Shown here: piece by piece, positions 1-5,100 of the stretch | Layout: every line of letters starts with the position of its first letter | How positions within the stretch are numbered: position 1 is the first letter of the stretch | NCBI GenBank assembly: GCA_017935525.1 | Contig: JAGBHJ010000126.1 | Span: 1-5,598, forward strand | From: Clostridia bacterium | Lineage (GTDB): Bacteria > Bacillota > Clostridia > HGM11327 | Length of the DNA stretch: 5,598 nt | Direction of reading: 5' to 3' | Notes under the pieces: model-generated | The model's database searches: none | Told to the model about the DNA's origin: nothing | Seen by the model: the letters and a program-made list of their open reading frames with translations, nothing else | Made by a program: the position numbers and the translations under genes

Positions 1-42
1 AATTACATTATGGAATGAAGCTTCGCTTCTTCTGATGTAATT
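1..42. repeat. Inverted repeat / hairpin at left edge
   Basis: AATTACAT (1-8) is perfectly complementary to ATGTAATT (35-42). Inside it GAAGC (17-21) pairs with GCTTC (25-29) around a 3-nt loop, giving a two-tier hairpin. The element touches the window edge, so it may extend further left. No T-tract follows it, so it does not look like a terminator. It could be the end of a small palindromic repeat; only the pairing itself is directly seen. Confidence 0.45.
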
Positions 43-49
43 ATTGAAC

Positions 50-108
50 CAATTGAGGTAGAAATGCGGATAGCGCATTTCATTATGGTATAATAATCAC
101 GACAATTG
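50..108. repeat. Small palindromic element with a perfect 8-bp hairpin
   Basis: GAAATGCG (61-68) and CGCATTTC (74-81) form a perfect 8-bp stem with a 5-nt loop. It is followed at once by ATTAT (82-86) and ATAAT (90-94). The block is flanked by two copies of the palindromic hexamer CAATTG (50-55 and 103-108), the second within ACAATTGT. The arrangement resembles a short dispersed palindromic (REP/MITE-like) unit. Whether it is repeated elsewhere in the genome cannot be seen here. Confidence 0.4.
86..94 (+). promoter_or_regulatory. Possible extended -10 promoter (TGGTATAAT)
   Basis: TATAAT at 89-94 is a perfect sigma-A -10 hexamer, preceded by TG one base upstream (86-87), which is the extended -10 form. 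No good -35 lies 17 bp upstream; the bases at 66-71 are GCGGAT. The site overlaps the small hairpin at 82-94, so it may be chance in an AT-rich palindrome. If active, transcription would start near 101 and could end at the stem-loop at 279-308. Confidence 0.25.
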
Positions 109-125
109 TGTTTCTTTTTTCTTAA

Positions 126-198
126 CACCTCATCAGCCACCTGCGGTGACAGCTAAAGAACTGATCAAAGATCAGTCCTTGCCCTCAAAGGAGAAGCC
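126..198. repeat. Clostridial REP-like palindromic repeat, degenerate copy
   Basis: The stretch has three parts: CACCTCATCAG, the hairpin CACC-TGC-GGTG (138-148) followed by ACAGCT, and the tail CCCTCAAAGGAGAAGCC ending at 198. I remember this order (CCTCATCAG-TCACC...GGTGAC-AGCTTC...GGAGAAGCC) from dispersed repeats in clostridial genomes; that is memory, not a search. This copy is altered: C137 opposes A149 in the usual GTCACC/GGTGAC stem, and a second long hairpin (156-180) sits between AGCT and the tail. No reading frame with a credible start crosses it. Orientation and mobility are unknown. Confidence 0.5.
156..180. repeat. Hairpin nested in the REP-like repeat
   Basis: ACTGATC (160-166) pairs perfectly with GATCAGT (170-176) around an AAA loop. 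After one A-C mismatch, AAG (156-158) pairs with CTT (178-180). That is 10 of 11 pairs in a compact stem. It replaces the short arm expected at this place in the repeat family. No T-tract follows. Confidence 0.45.
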
Positions 199-240
199 AT
201 ATCAAAGTTTGTCAGTTAGGTACGGAGAAATTGGTAGATT

Positions 241-278
241 GTATAACACACTATACCTTGCAGATCAAGATAGTATAG
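241..278. other. Two mutually exclusive stems just before the terminator
   Basis: GTATA (241-245) can pair with TATAC (252-256). The overlapping CTATAC (251-256) can instead pair with GTATAG (273-278), with CTTG (257-260) and CAAG (266-269) as an inner stem. Both cannot form together. The second stem abuts the terminator stem at 279. The geometry recalls an attenuator or the end of a structured RNA, but no gene follows on the plus strand, so a regulatory role is speculative. Confidence 0.3.
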
Positions 279-315
279 AAAACGGACGAGGTTTTTCTCG
301 TCCGTTTTGATTTTG
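279..315 (+). terminator. Rho-independent terminator, possibly bidirectional
   Basis: AAAACGGACGAG (279-290) and CTCGTCCGTTTT (297-308) form a perfect 12-bp stem with a 6-nt loop, followed by GATTTTGAT on the plus strand. The GC-rich core with a T-rich 3' side is a classic intrinsic terminator. Read on the minus strand it also has a short TTTT run, so it could stop the transporter operon, which ends about 110 bp to the right and shows no closer stem-loop. On the plus strand it would end whatever transcript enters from the left or starts near position 101. Confidence 0.8.
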
Positions 316-416
316 ATGTGAAACTGCTTTACGGTAGGTACCCTAAGCTTGCCCCTCTCTCTCGTTACTTTGTTACTACCTCAACAGCCTTTACCGCTTA
401 AAATCCTCCTTGTTTA
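309..416. other. Intergenic 3' flank of the transporter operon
   Basis: I find no gene in this stretch on either strand. It contains a CT-rich run (CCCCTCTCTCTCG, about 352-364) and, close to the operon end, a Shine-Dalgarno-like AAGGAGG on the minus strand. No terminator of its own is visible; the nearest strong stem-loop is at 279-308. Confidence 0.6.
405..411 (-). promoter_or_regulatory. Orphan Shine-Dalgarno sequence after the last operon gene
   Basis: On the minus strand the binding-protein gene ends in tandem TAA TAA codons, and five bases after the first stop comes AAGGAGG, as strong as any ribosome site in the operon. No ATG or GTG follows at a workable distance, and the nearby frames close quickly (for example TGTTGA and GAGGTAG). 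It may be a remnant of a lost downstream gene, or chance. Confidence 0.35.
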
Positions 417-2042
417 TTATTTTGAGGAGATCTGTCGTTTTTTAGTCTTTATCTTGTCCGCCACAAAGTACGTCGCAATGCCGACCCACGCCACACCCAG
501 CAGGCACAGGAACACCACAGCCTCCGTGGGCAACGGTCCAAGGTCCATATCCGGCTTTGCGGAATTGCCCGTGGTATCCAGCTGATCCAGATGGTAGAGG
601 GACGTTACGTCGCTGTAAAGCTTTTCAAAATACGCCTCGTCAATGGTTTCGTTCCTGCGGATGGACTTTGCCACGTTTTCTATCATCTGTCCTGCGGCGC
701 TCCTCAACGATGCGGAGCCGTTAAACACGGGAGTCACAAATGTGTCCTCCACGTTGTCTATCAAAAGCTTTGCCGCTTTTATCTTGACCTCGTAATAGTA
801 TTGGTTATCCTCACCCTCTCTGGCAAGATAATCCTGATACTTGTCACTTCCCTGAGCCTTTAAGGTTACGGGAACGTAGCCCTCAGTTGAGGAGTAGTCT
901 ATCTGCACGTCATCCGTCAGCAGGAACTGCATAAACAACCACGACGCCAGCACCTCCATCTTGTCCGCCTTGTTGAATATGCACATGGACGGTCCCTGGG
1001 AGATCATCTTTGGGTTTTCGTAATCAAACTGAGGTATCACTCTGACCTCTGTTTCAAAATCCACTATACTTTCCTGAGCAATGTCGGACAGCGGCGCATC
1101 TGCACCTATCCACGTTGCGCCTGCAGTGGAGTCAATGGCAAAGATACACTGTCCTGCGTTAAAGAAATTGCCCGGGTAGCTGGATATCTTAAACGTGGAG
1201 AACGATCCGCACTCCACCGCATCTGCAACCATATCCAGCACGTGCCTTGTGTCATCATTGAATATGAGAATATCGCCCTCGCTTGTGGAATAGCCCGCTT
1301 CCAGCTGCTCCAGCATCTGTATCATCATATTGTCGGTGGACTTGTAAATAAAGGGGATCATTACGTTCTGCCCGTTGAGCTTGTAGGTGCCGTCGTCATT
1401 CTTTTCCGTTGCCGCCTTGGACACCTCAAATATCCATTCCCACGTAATTTGGTCGGGAATAACGTAGCCCAGCCTTTCCACGTAGGTTCTGTTGATGTAA
1501 AGCGCCTCCGTGGACCTTACGTACGGCAGAGCATAATAGCCGTCACCAACTATGCACTCCTGCAGGAACTTGGGCACTATCTCCTCCTTTTTTACAGAGT
1601 CAAAGCGCACCTCGCTGCCGCCGAGACCGTACTTTTCGTGGTCAAAAAGATCGTCCAGCTTAACCACCGTGTTGACGCCCGTCATGTACGTGGCAATGTG
1701 GTCGGGGTAGGTTATACATACGTTGGGAGTGGTATTCGTCTGTATGTTTGTAATAACGTCATGATAGATCCTGCTGTAATCCGTATAGAGCTTTAACGTA
1801 ACGTCTATATTTGGGTAATAGCTTTCAAAATCACTTATAGCCTTTTTGTAAATATTCACCTGAGTGCTGTTTGTGTCGTTCTTTGCCCAAAAGGTTATGG
1901 ATATGGGCTTGGATGTGTCAAACTCATCCGGAACCTCAAACTTCGCCATGCCCTTTGAACCGTGGCAGCCCGTCAACCCCATGCAGGATATCAGCATTGC
2001 CGCCACCACCAGCACGGATAAAAATCTCTTTGATGCTCTCAT
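417..2042 (-). CDS. Extracellular solute-binding lipoprotein of a CUT1-type ABC importer, with C-terminal membrane anchor
   Basis: This 541-residue protein is the receptor of the importer encoded upstream; it captures the solute outside the membrane and hands it to the permeases. Residues 1-26 are a lipoprotein signal: basic MRASKR, a hydrophobic stretch, then lipobox LTGC with Cys26 as the lipidation site. The mature part looks like the SBP_bac_1/SBP_bac_8 (MalE/UgpB-like) fold: ISITFWAKND (47-56), YALPYVRSTEALYINR (170-185), TWEWIFE (200-206), and a late region with GPSMCIFNK (350-358) and STEGYVPV (385-392). It is longer than the usual 420-450 residues. After a linker, residues 508-528 form a hydrophobic helix followed by the basic tail KIKTKKR, which is unusual for this family. 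The ATG overlaps the stop of the preceding permease gene (ATGA), and AGGAGG lies 9 nt upstream (2052-2057). It is the last gene of the operon. Substrate unknown: sugar, oligosaccharide or glycerol-3-phosphate are all possible. Confidence 0.93.
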   Translation of the reverse strand: MRASKRFLSVLVVAAMLISCMGLTGCHGSKGMAKFEVPDEFDTSKPISITFWAKNDTNSTQVNIYKKAISDFESYYPNIDVTLKLYTDYSRIYHDVITNIQTNTTPNVCITYPDHIATYMTGVNTVVKLDDLFDHEKYGLGGSEVRFDSVKKEEIVPKFLQECIVGDGYYALPYVRSTEALYINRTYVERLGYVIPDQITWEWIFEVSKAATEKNDDGTYKLNGQNVMIPFIYKSTDNMMIQMLEQLEAGYSTSEGDILIFNDDTRHVLDMVADAVECGSFSTFKISSYPGNFFNAGQCIFAIDSTAGATWIGADAPLSDIAQESIVDFETEVRVIPQFDYENPKMISQGPSMCIFNKADKMEVLASWLFMQFLLTDDVQIDYSSTEGYVPVTLKAQGSDKYQDYLAREGEDNQYYYEVKIKAAKLLIDNVEDTFVTPVFNGSASLRSAAGQMIENVAKSIRRNETIDEAYFEKLYSDVTSLYHLDQLDTTGNSAKPDMDLGPLPTEAVVFLCLLGVAWVGIATYFVADKIKTKKRQISSK

Positions 2043-2893
2043 CCCTTTGTGCCTCCTCTTGAAACGCCTGCCATTATCTTCTTTCTAAAAATAAGGAACA
2101 GCACTATCAGCGGCACGGATATAATAACCACCGTCGCCATCATTGCGGGGATATTCTCCCTACCAAAGCCCGACTCACGGATCGCCTGAATACCGTTGGA
2201 AACCAAAAAGTAAGCCTCCTCGTCCGTTATGAGCCTTGGCCATACGTATGAATTCCAGCACTCTATCACCTTGAGTATGGTAATAGTCACAATAGTGGGC
2301 TTGCAGATGGGCACCATCACCTTAAACAGGAATTTCAGATCGCTGGTACCGTCAACCTTTGCCGCCTTATACAGCTCGTGGGGCACCTGCTCAAAGTTTT
2401 CCTTCAGCAGGTAGATGTAGAATACCGACGCCACAGACGGCAGTATCAAGCCCATAAATGAATTCCTCAATCCCGCATTTGTCACCGTTACAAAATTGGT
2501 AATTATGACCAGCTCATTGGGGATCATCATCAGCGCCAAAAAGATGGTAAACACCAGATTTTTGCCACGGAACTCCATCTTTGCAAAGCCGTAGGACGCA
2601 AACACCGTCACAATAAGCATGATGCCAGTTGTAGCAAGTGTAAAAACAAGTGTGTTTGCCAGATAATCCAGCAACGGCACCGCATCAAATGCAAAGAAAT
2701 AGTTTTCCAACACGGGAGCAAGTGTAAACAGCTTTGGCACCACCTCGCCCGTGTATTCGCCGTAGGACTTAAAGGACGTAAGTATCATCCAATAAAACGG
2801 GAAAAGCACCAGCAACGCCCAAAATCCCAGGAACAAATATATAAATATCTTCTTTACCGCCTTTGCACGGTTATGTGAACGTGTATCTTCCAT
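2039..2893 (-). CDS. Carbohydrate ABC transporter permease, MalG/UgpE type
   Basis: This 284-residue inner-membrane permease is one half of the transport channel. It has about six hydrophobic segments, near residues 16-38, 78-100, 112-134, 143-163, 197-213 and 250-270. The cytoplasmic coupling (EAA) loop is ELYKAAKVDGTSDLKFLFKVMVP (173-195), with Gly182 conserved but Lys176 in place of the usual Glu. The N-terminal pattern FPFYWMILTSFKS (31-43), short length and C-terminal IFRKKIMAGVSRGGTKG are typical of MalG-type partners, which begin with a cytoplasmic tail, one helix and a periplasmic loop. The gene starts 9 nt after the other permease gene and ends in a 4-nt overlap with the binding-protein gene, so the products are very probably co-translated. 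The family assignment is firm; the substrate is not determined. Confidence 0.95.
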   Translation of the reverse strand: MEDTRSHNRAKAVKKIFIYLFLGFWALLVLFPFYWMILTSFKSYGEYTGEVVPKLFTLAPVLENYFFAFDAVPLLDYLANTLVFTLATTGIMLIVTVFASYGFAKMEFRGKNLVFTIFLALMMIPNELVIITNFVTVTNAGLRNSFMGLILPSVASVFYIYLLKENFEQVPHELYKAAKVDGTSDLKFLFKVMVPICKPTIVTITILKVIECWNSYVWPRLITDEEAYFLVSNGIQAIRESGFGRENIPAMMATVVIISVPLIVLFLIFRKKIMAGVSRGGTKG

Positions 2894-2897
2894 ATTT

Positions 2898-2905
2898 CCT
2901 CCTTA
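2898..2905 (-). promoter_or_regulatory. Shine-Dalgarno built into the upstream stop codon (TAAGGAGG)
   Basis: The TAA stop of the MalF-type permease gene (2905-2903) forms the first bases of TAAGGAGG, which is the ribosome site for the MalG-type gene, with only AAAT before its ATG. This fixes the start of that gene and suggests translational coupling of the two permeases. Confidence 0.75.
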
Positions 2906-3793
2906 ATAATGAACGTGCTTTTTGCTGATCAAAAGGTTGATGCAGGTAATAGTCAGCACTATCACAAACAGTATTATTGCCGCAGCAGAAGCGTATGACG
3001 GGTAACCGCCGCCGTCACCGTAGAGCATATCGTAAATATAACCTACGATGGTGTTCATCTCTGCCACGTTAAGATTTGTACCAAACAGCGCCACAGCGTC
3101 GCTGTACGCCTTAAACGCGCCGATAAAGCCGGTAATAATAAGGTAGAATACCGTAGGCGATATCATGGGCAGAGTGATCTTTCTGAACACTCTGAAGGGT
3201 CTTGTACCGTCAACCAGGGCGGCGTTGTAGTAATTCTTGTTTACAGACGCCAGCGCACTTGTAAGTATCAGTATCTTAAACGGCAAAACCACCCACACCG
3301 TGTAGAAGCACAGCACAAACATCTTTGCCCAGTATGGACCCTCAATAAAGTCTATTGGCGCAATGCCAAAGAGGGACAGAACAAAGTTGAACATACCGTC
3401 CGTGTACTCCGTAGTCTGAAACAGTATCATAAATACCAAGCCCACCGCCAACGTATTCGTAACGTAGGGCAAAAAGTATATCGTCTGGAACATATTCCTC
3501 AGCTTTTTGATGGAGGAAAGTCCCAAGGATATCAACAGCGCCAGCAGCGTTGACAACGGCACAGTTATCAGCACCAGTATAAACGTGTTTTTAAGTGCCT
3601 GTATAAAATAAGGATCGTGCAGTACGTAAAGGTAATTGTACCAGCCCGTGCCCCAAAATGTCTGGGAGGATGAATTATACCCCTCCTCAAAGGAATATAT
3701 AAAAACGTCCACCAATGGGTACACCATAAACACTCCCAAAAAGAGTATCGCAGGCAAAAGGTACAGCCAGCCCTTCCAATTATTCTTCTTCAT
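2903..3793 (-). CDS. Sugar ABC transporter permease, MalF/UgpA type
   Basis: This 296-residue integral membrane protein forms the second half of the transport channel. It opens with MKKNNWKGWLYLLPAILFLGVF, a motif common in Firmicute MalF/UgpA/MsmF-type permeases (a WLYLLPA-like first helix). Further hydrophobic segments lie near 68-91, 103-125, 157-178, 212-235 and 267-289. The cytoplasmic coupling loop is NAALVDGTRPFRVFRKITLP (190-209), with Gly196 and the I-T-L-P ending conserved and Asn190 where Glu is usual. It lacks the long extra N-terminal region of enteric MalF, as expected in Gram-positives. GGAGG (3804-3800) sits 6 nt before the ATG, and the gene starts 12 nt after the ATPase gene. 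It pairs with the MalG-type permease downstream. The substrate cannot be told from this subunit. Confidence 0.95.
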   Translation of the reverse strand: MKKNNWKGWLYLLPAILFLGVFMVYPLVDVFIYSFEEGYNSSSQTFWGTGWYNYLYVLHDPYFIQALKNTFILVLITVPLSTLLALLISLGLSSIKKLRNMFQTIYFLPYVTNTLAVGLVFMILFQTTEYTDGMFNFVLSLFGIAPIDFIEGPYWAKMFVLCFYTVWVVLPFKILILTSALASVNKNYYNAALVDGTRPFRVFRKITLPMISPTVFYLIITGFIGAFKAYSDAVALFGTNLNVAEMNTIVGYIYDMLYGDGGGYPSYASAAAIILFVIVLTITCINLLISKKHVHY

Positions 3794-3799
3794 AGTATT

Positions 3800-3804
3800 C
3801 CTCC
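3800..3804 (-). promoter_or_regulatory. Ribosome binding site of the MalF-type permease gene
   Basis: GGAGG followed by AATACT lies 6 nt before the ATG at 3793, inside the 12-nt gap after the ATPase stop codon. This supports the chosen start and tight co-transcription. Confidence 0.7.
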
Positions 3805-3805
3805 G

Positions 3806-4897
3806 TCAAAGTCTGATGCGTTCTTCCGTAGTCTTGTCAAACAAATATACCTTTGCGGGCTTAAGTCTGAAGCGCACCTGACCGTTGCCGATCATGGACA
3901 GATTTTCCGAATCCACTATCACTCTCAGCGAGCTTCCCACAAAAGCCTTATGCTTTGCCACTATGGAAATATCCCTTCCCAAAACCTCAACGGAATTAAG
4001 CTCCACCGCAAGTCCGCCGTTTTCATCAAGAACAAAGCCCTCGGGGCGCACACCCACCAGCACATCGCCGTCCTTGGCGCCATCTGCAGCCATAACTGCT
4101 TCGTCGCCTATGTAGAGCTTGCCCTCTGCAACCCTGCCCTCAAACATATTGATCTGCGGCGTGCCAAGGAATTTTGCAACAAACAGGTTTGCAGGGGCGT
4201 CATACACCATTTGAGGCTCTGCCATCTGCTGAACAGCGCCGTTGTTCAGCACCACTATCATGTCGGAGATGCTCAACGCCTCCTCCTGGTCGTGGGTTAC
4301 AAAAACGGTGGTAATACCCGTTTCCCTCTGAATACGGCGTATTTCCTCTCTTGTCTGTATTCTCAGCCTTGCGTCAAGGTTGGAAAGAGGCTCGTCCAGC
4401 AAAAGCACCTTGGGCATTTTTACCAATGCTCTTGCAATGGCAACTCTCTGCTGCTGACCGCCTGAAAGCTCCGCAGGCTTTCTGTCCAAAAGCTCCTCCG
4501 TCTGCACCAGCCTTGCCACCTCCAGCACCTTTTCCTTCATCTGCGCCTTGGAAAGCTTCTTTTCCTTCTTTAAGTTCTCCAGAGGAAAGCGTATATTCTC
4601 CTCCACCGTCAGATGCGGGTACAGCGCATAATTCTGGAACACCATACCAACGCCCCTCAGCTCGGGAGAAAGCTTTGTAACTTCGTCCTCACCAAAGAAT
4701 ATCTTGCCATCCGTGGGAGCTTCCAGACCGCATATCATGTTAAGAGTGGTACTCTTGCCGCATCCCGAGGGACCCAGCAATCCAACAAGCTTGCCGTCCG
4801 GTATTTCAAAGCTAACGTTATCCACCGCAGTTACTCCCGGTGAGGTCTTTCCTCTGCCGGGGAATTTCTTCGTTAAATTCTCAAGTACAACTTTCAT
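3806..4897 (-). CDS. ABC transporter ATP-binding protein, MsmX/MalK/UgpC family
   Basis: This 363-residue cytoplasmic ATPase powers the importer encoded downstream. All nucleotide-binding motifs are intact: Walker A GPSGCGKST (42-50), Q-loop Gln88 in VFQNYALYPHLTV, signature LSGGQQQR (144-151), Walker B VLLLDEP (164-170) with Glu169, D-loop LSNLDA (171-176) and switch His202 in VTHDQEEA. Residues from about 240 to the end are the OB/TOBE-type domain found in MalK, MsmX and UgpC, with VGVRPEGF (281-288) as its hallmark. The length is normal for the family. A small insertion around PGRGKTSPGV (13-22) lengthens the loop before the first core strand. The ATG is preceded by AAGGAAG with a 5-nt spacer. 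It is the first gene of the operon, which suggests the system has a dedicated ATPase rather than borrowing a shared MsmX, though the protein could also serve other importers. Confidence 0.96.
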   Translation of the reverse strand: MKVVLENLTKKFPGRGKTSPGVTAVDNVSFEIPDGKLVGLLGPSGCGKSTTLNMICGLEAPTDGKIFFGEDEVTKLSPELRGVGMVFQNYALYPHLTVEENIRFPLENLKKEKKLSKAQMKEKVLEVARLVQTEELLDRKPAELSGGQQQRVAIARALVKMPKVLLLDEPLSNLDARLRIQTREEIRRIQRETGITTVFVTHDQEEALSISDMIVVLNNGAVQQMAEPQMVYDAPANLFVAKFLGTPQINMFEGRVAEGKLYIGDEAVMAADGAKDGDVLVGVRPEGFVLDENGGLAVELNSVEVLGRDISIVAKHKAFVGSSLRVIVDSENLSMIGNGQVRFRLKPAKVYLFDKTTEERIRL

Positions 4898-4902
4898 ATT
4901 AA

Positions 4903-4909
4903 CTTCCTT
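4903..4909 (-). promoter_or_regulatory. Ribosome binding site of the ATPase gene
   Basis: AAGGAAG lies 5 nt before the ATG at 4897 on the minus strand. It is slightly weaker than the AGGAGG sites of the later genes but well placed, and it supports this start. Confidence 0.65.
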
Positions 4910-4936
4910 TTGTTGAAAAATGATTCTTTTTTATAA

Positions 4937-4955
4937 AATGGAGCATTCCCCCATT
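4937..4955 (-). promoter_or_regulatory. Near-palindrome at the transcription start of the transporter operon, possible operator
   Basis: On the minus strand AATGG at 4955-4951 mirrors CCATT at 4941-4937, and two of the four inner pairs also match, giving 7 of 9 symmetrical positions over 19 bp. It lies just downstream of the predicted start near 4959, a common place for a LacI-type repressor site. It could equally be a weak hairpin in the leader. No regulator gene is in the window. Confidence 0.35.
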
Positions 4956-4965
4956 ATTACAGTAA

Positions 4966-4994
4966 AGTATATCACTTTTTGCCAGAAAAATCAA
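4966..4994 (-). promoter_or_regulatory. Sigma-A promoter of the ABC transporter operon
   Basis: On the minus strand TTGATT (4994-4989) and TATACT (4971-4966) are separated by exactly 17 bp. Both hexamers are close to the TTGACA/TATAAT consensus. The start should fall near 4959, leaving a leader of about 60 nt before the ATG of the ATPase gene. The spacer contains a palindrome, TTTTT-GCCAG-AAAAA. Confidence 0.7.
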
Positions 4995-5043
4995 GAACAA
5001 AAAGCCATTTTTCAAAAATAAGAGCACCTATTTCCCCATTCTA

Positions 5044-5072
5044 TTGAATAAATCCCGTTTCCGTGCTATAAT
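5044..5072 (+). promoter_or_regulatory. Sigma-A promoter of the NrdG2-like gene, with extended -10
   Basis: TTGAAT (5044-5049) and a perfect TATAAT (5067-5072) are 17 bp apart, and TG at 5064-5065 makes an extended -10. The start should lie near 5079, giving a leader of only about 22 nt that contains the ribosome site. No NrdR box or FNR-type palindrome is evident around it. Confidence 0.8.
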
Positions 5073-5087
5073 TATATTACTTTACAC

Positions 5088-5094
5088 AAGGAGG
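5088..5094 (+). promoter_or_regulatory. Ribosome binding site of the NrdG2-like gene
   Basis: AAGGAGG, with a 6-nt spacer before the ATG at 5101, is close to the ideal Shine-Dalgarno sequence. It decides the start, and the protein aligned from this ATG begins with the usual family N-terminus. Confidence 0.8.
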
Positions 5095-5100
5095 AGCCCT

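Larger units (their letters stand above)
4898..5100. other. Divergent intergenic region with two promoters
   Basis: This AT-rich 203-bp stretch separates the ATPase gene (leftward) from the NrdG2-like gene (rightward). It contains one well-formed sigma-A promoter in each direction, their -35 boxes about 50 bp apart, plus short palindromes that could bind regulators. I see no small gene, riboswitch or terminator in it. Confidence 0.75.

Noticed and set aside
64..93. Nine-codon frame MRIAHFIMV preceded by GAGG
   Set aside because: The codons coincide with the perfect hairpin 61-81 and the stop overlaps the TATAAT box. It is better explained as palindrome sequence than as a leader peptide.
220..290. 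tRNA-like stretch (GAAATTGGTAGA resembles a leucine tRNA D-arm)
   Set aside because: There is no matching acceptor stem, no anticodon arm of the right size and no T-loop sequence with the GTTCRA pattern.
146..310. Open frame starting at a GTG and ending NGRGFSRPF, about 54 residues
   Set aside because: It runs through the REP-like repeat and its last codons are the terminator stem itself. There is no ribosome site before the GTG and no recognisable domain, so it is an accidental frame.
1242..1796. 184-codon plus-strand open frame inside the binding-protein gene
   Set aside because: It lies antisense to a protein with clear family motifs, and its translation has no recognisable domain or ribosome site.
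3950..4465. 171-codon plus-strand open frame antisense to the ATPase gene
   Set aside because: It overlaps fully conserved ATPase motifs on the other strand and shows no family resemblance, so it is a shadow frame.
4898..5100. Catabolite-response (cre), NrdR or FNR sites between the divergent genes
   Set aside because: I looked for the consensus palindromes of each and found none with a convincing match; the nearest, around 4961-4976, matches only 5 of 8 symmetrical positions.
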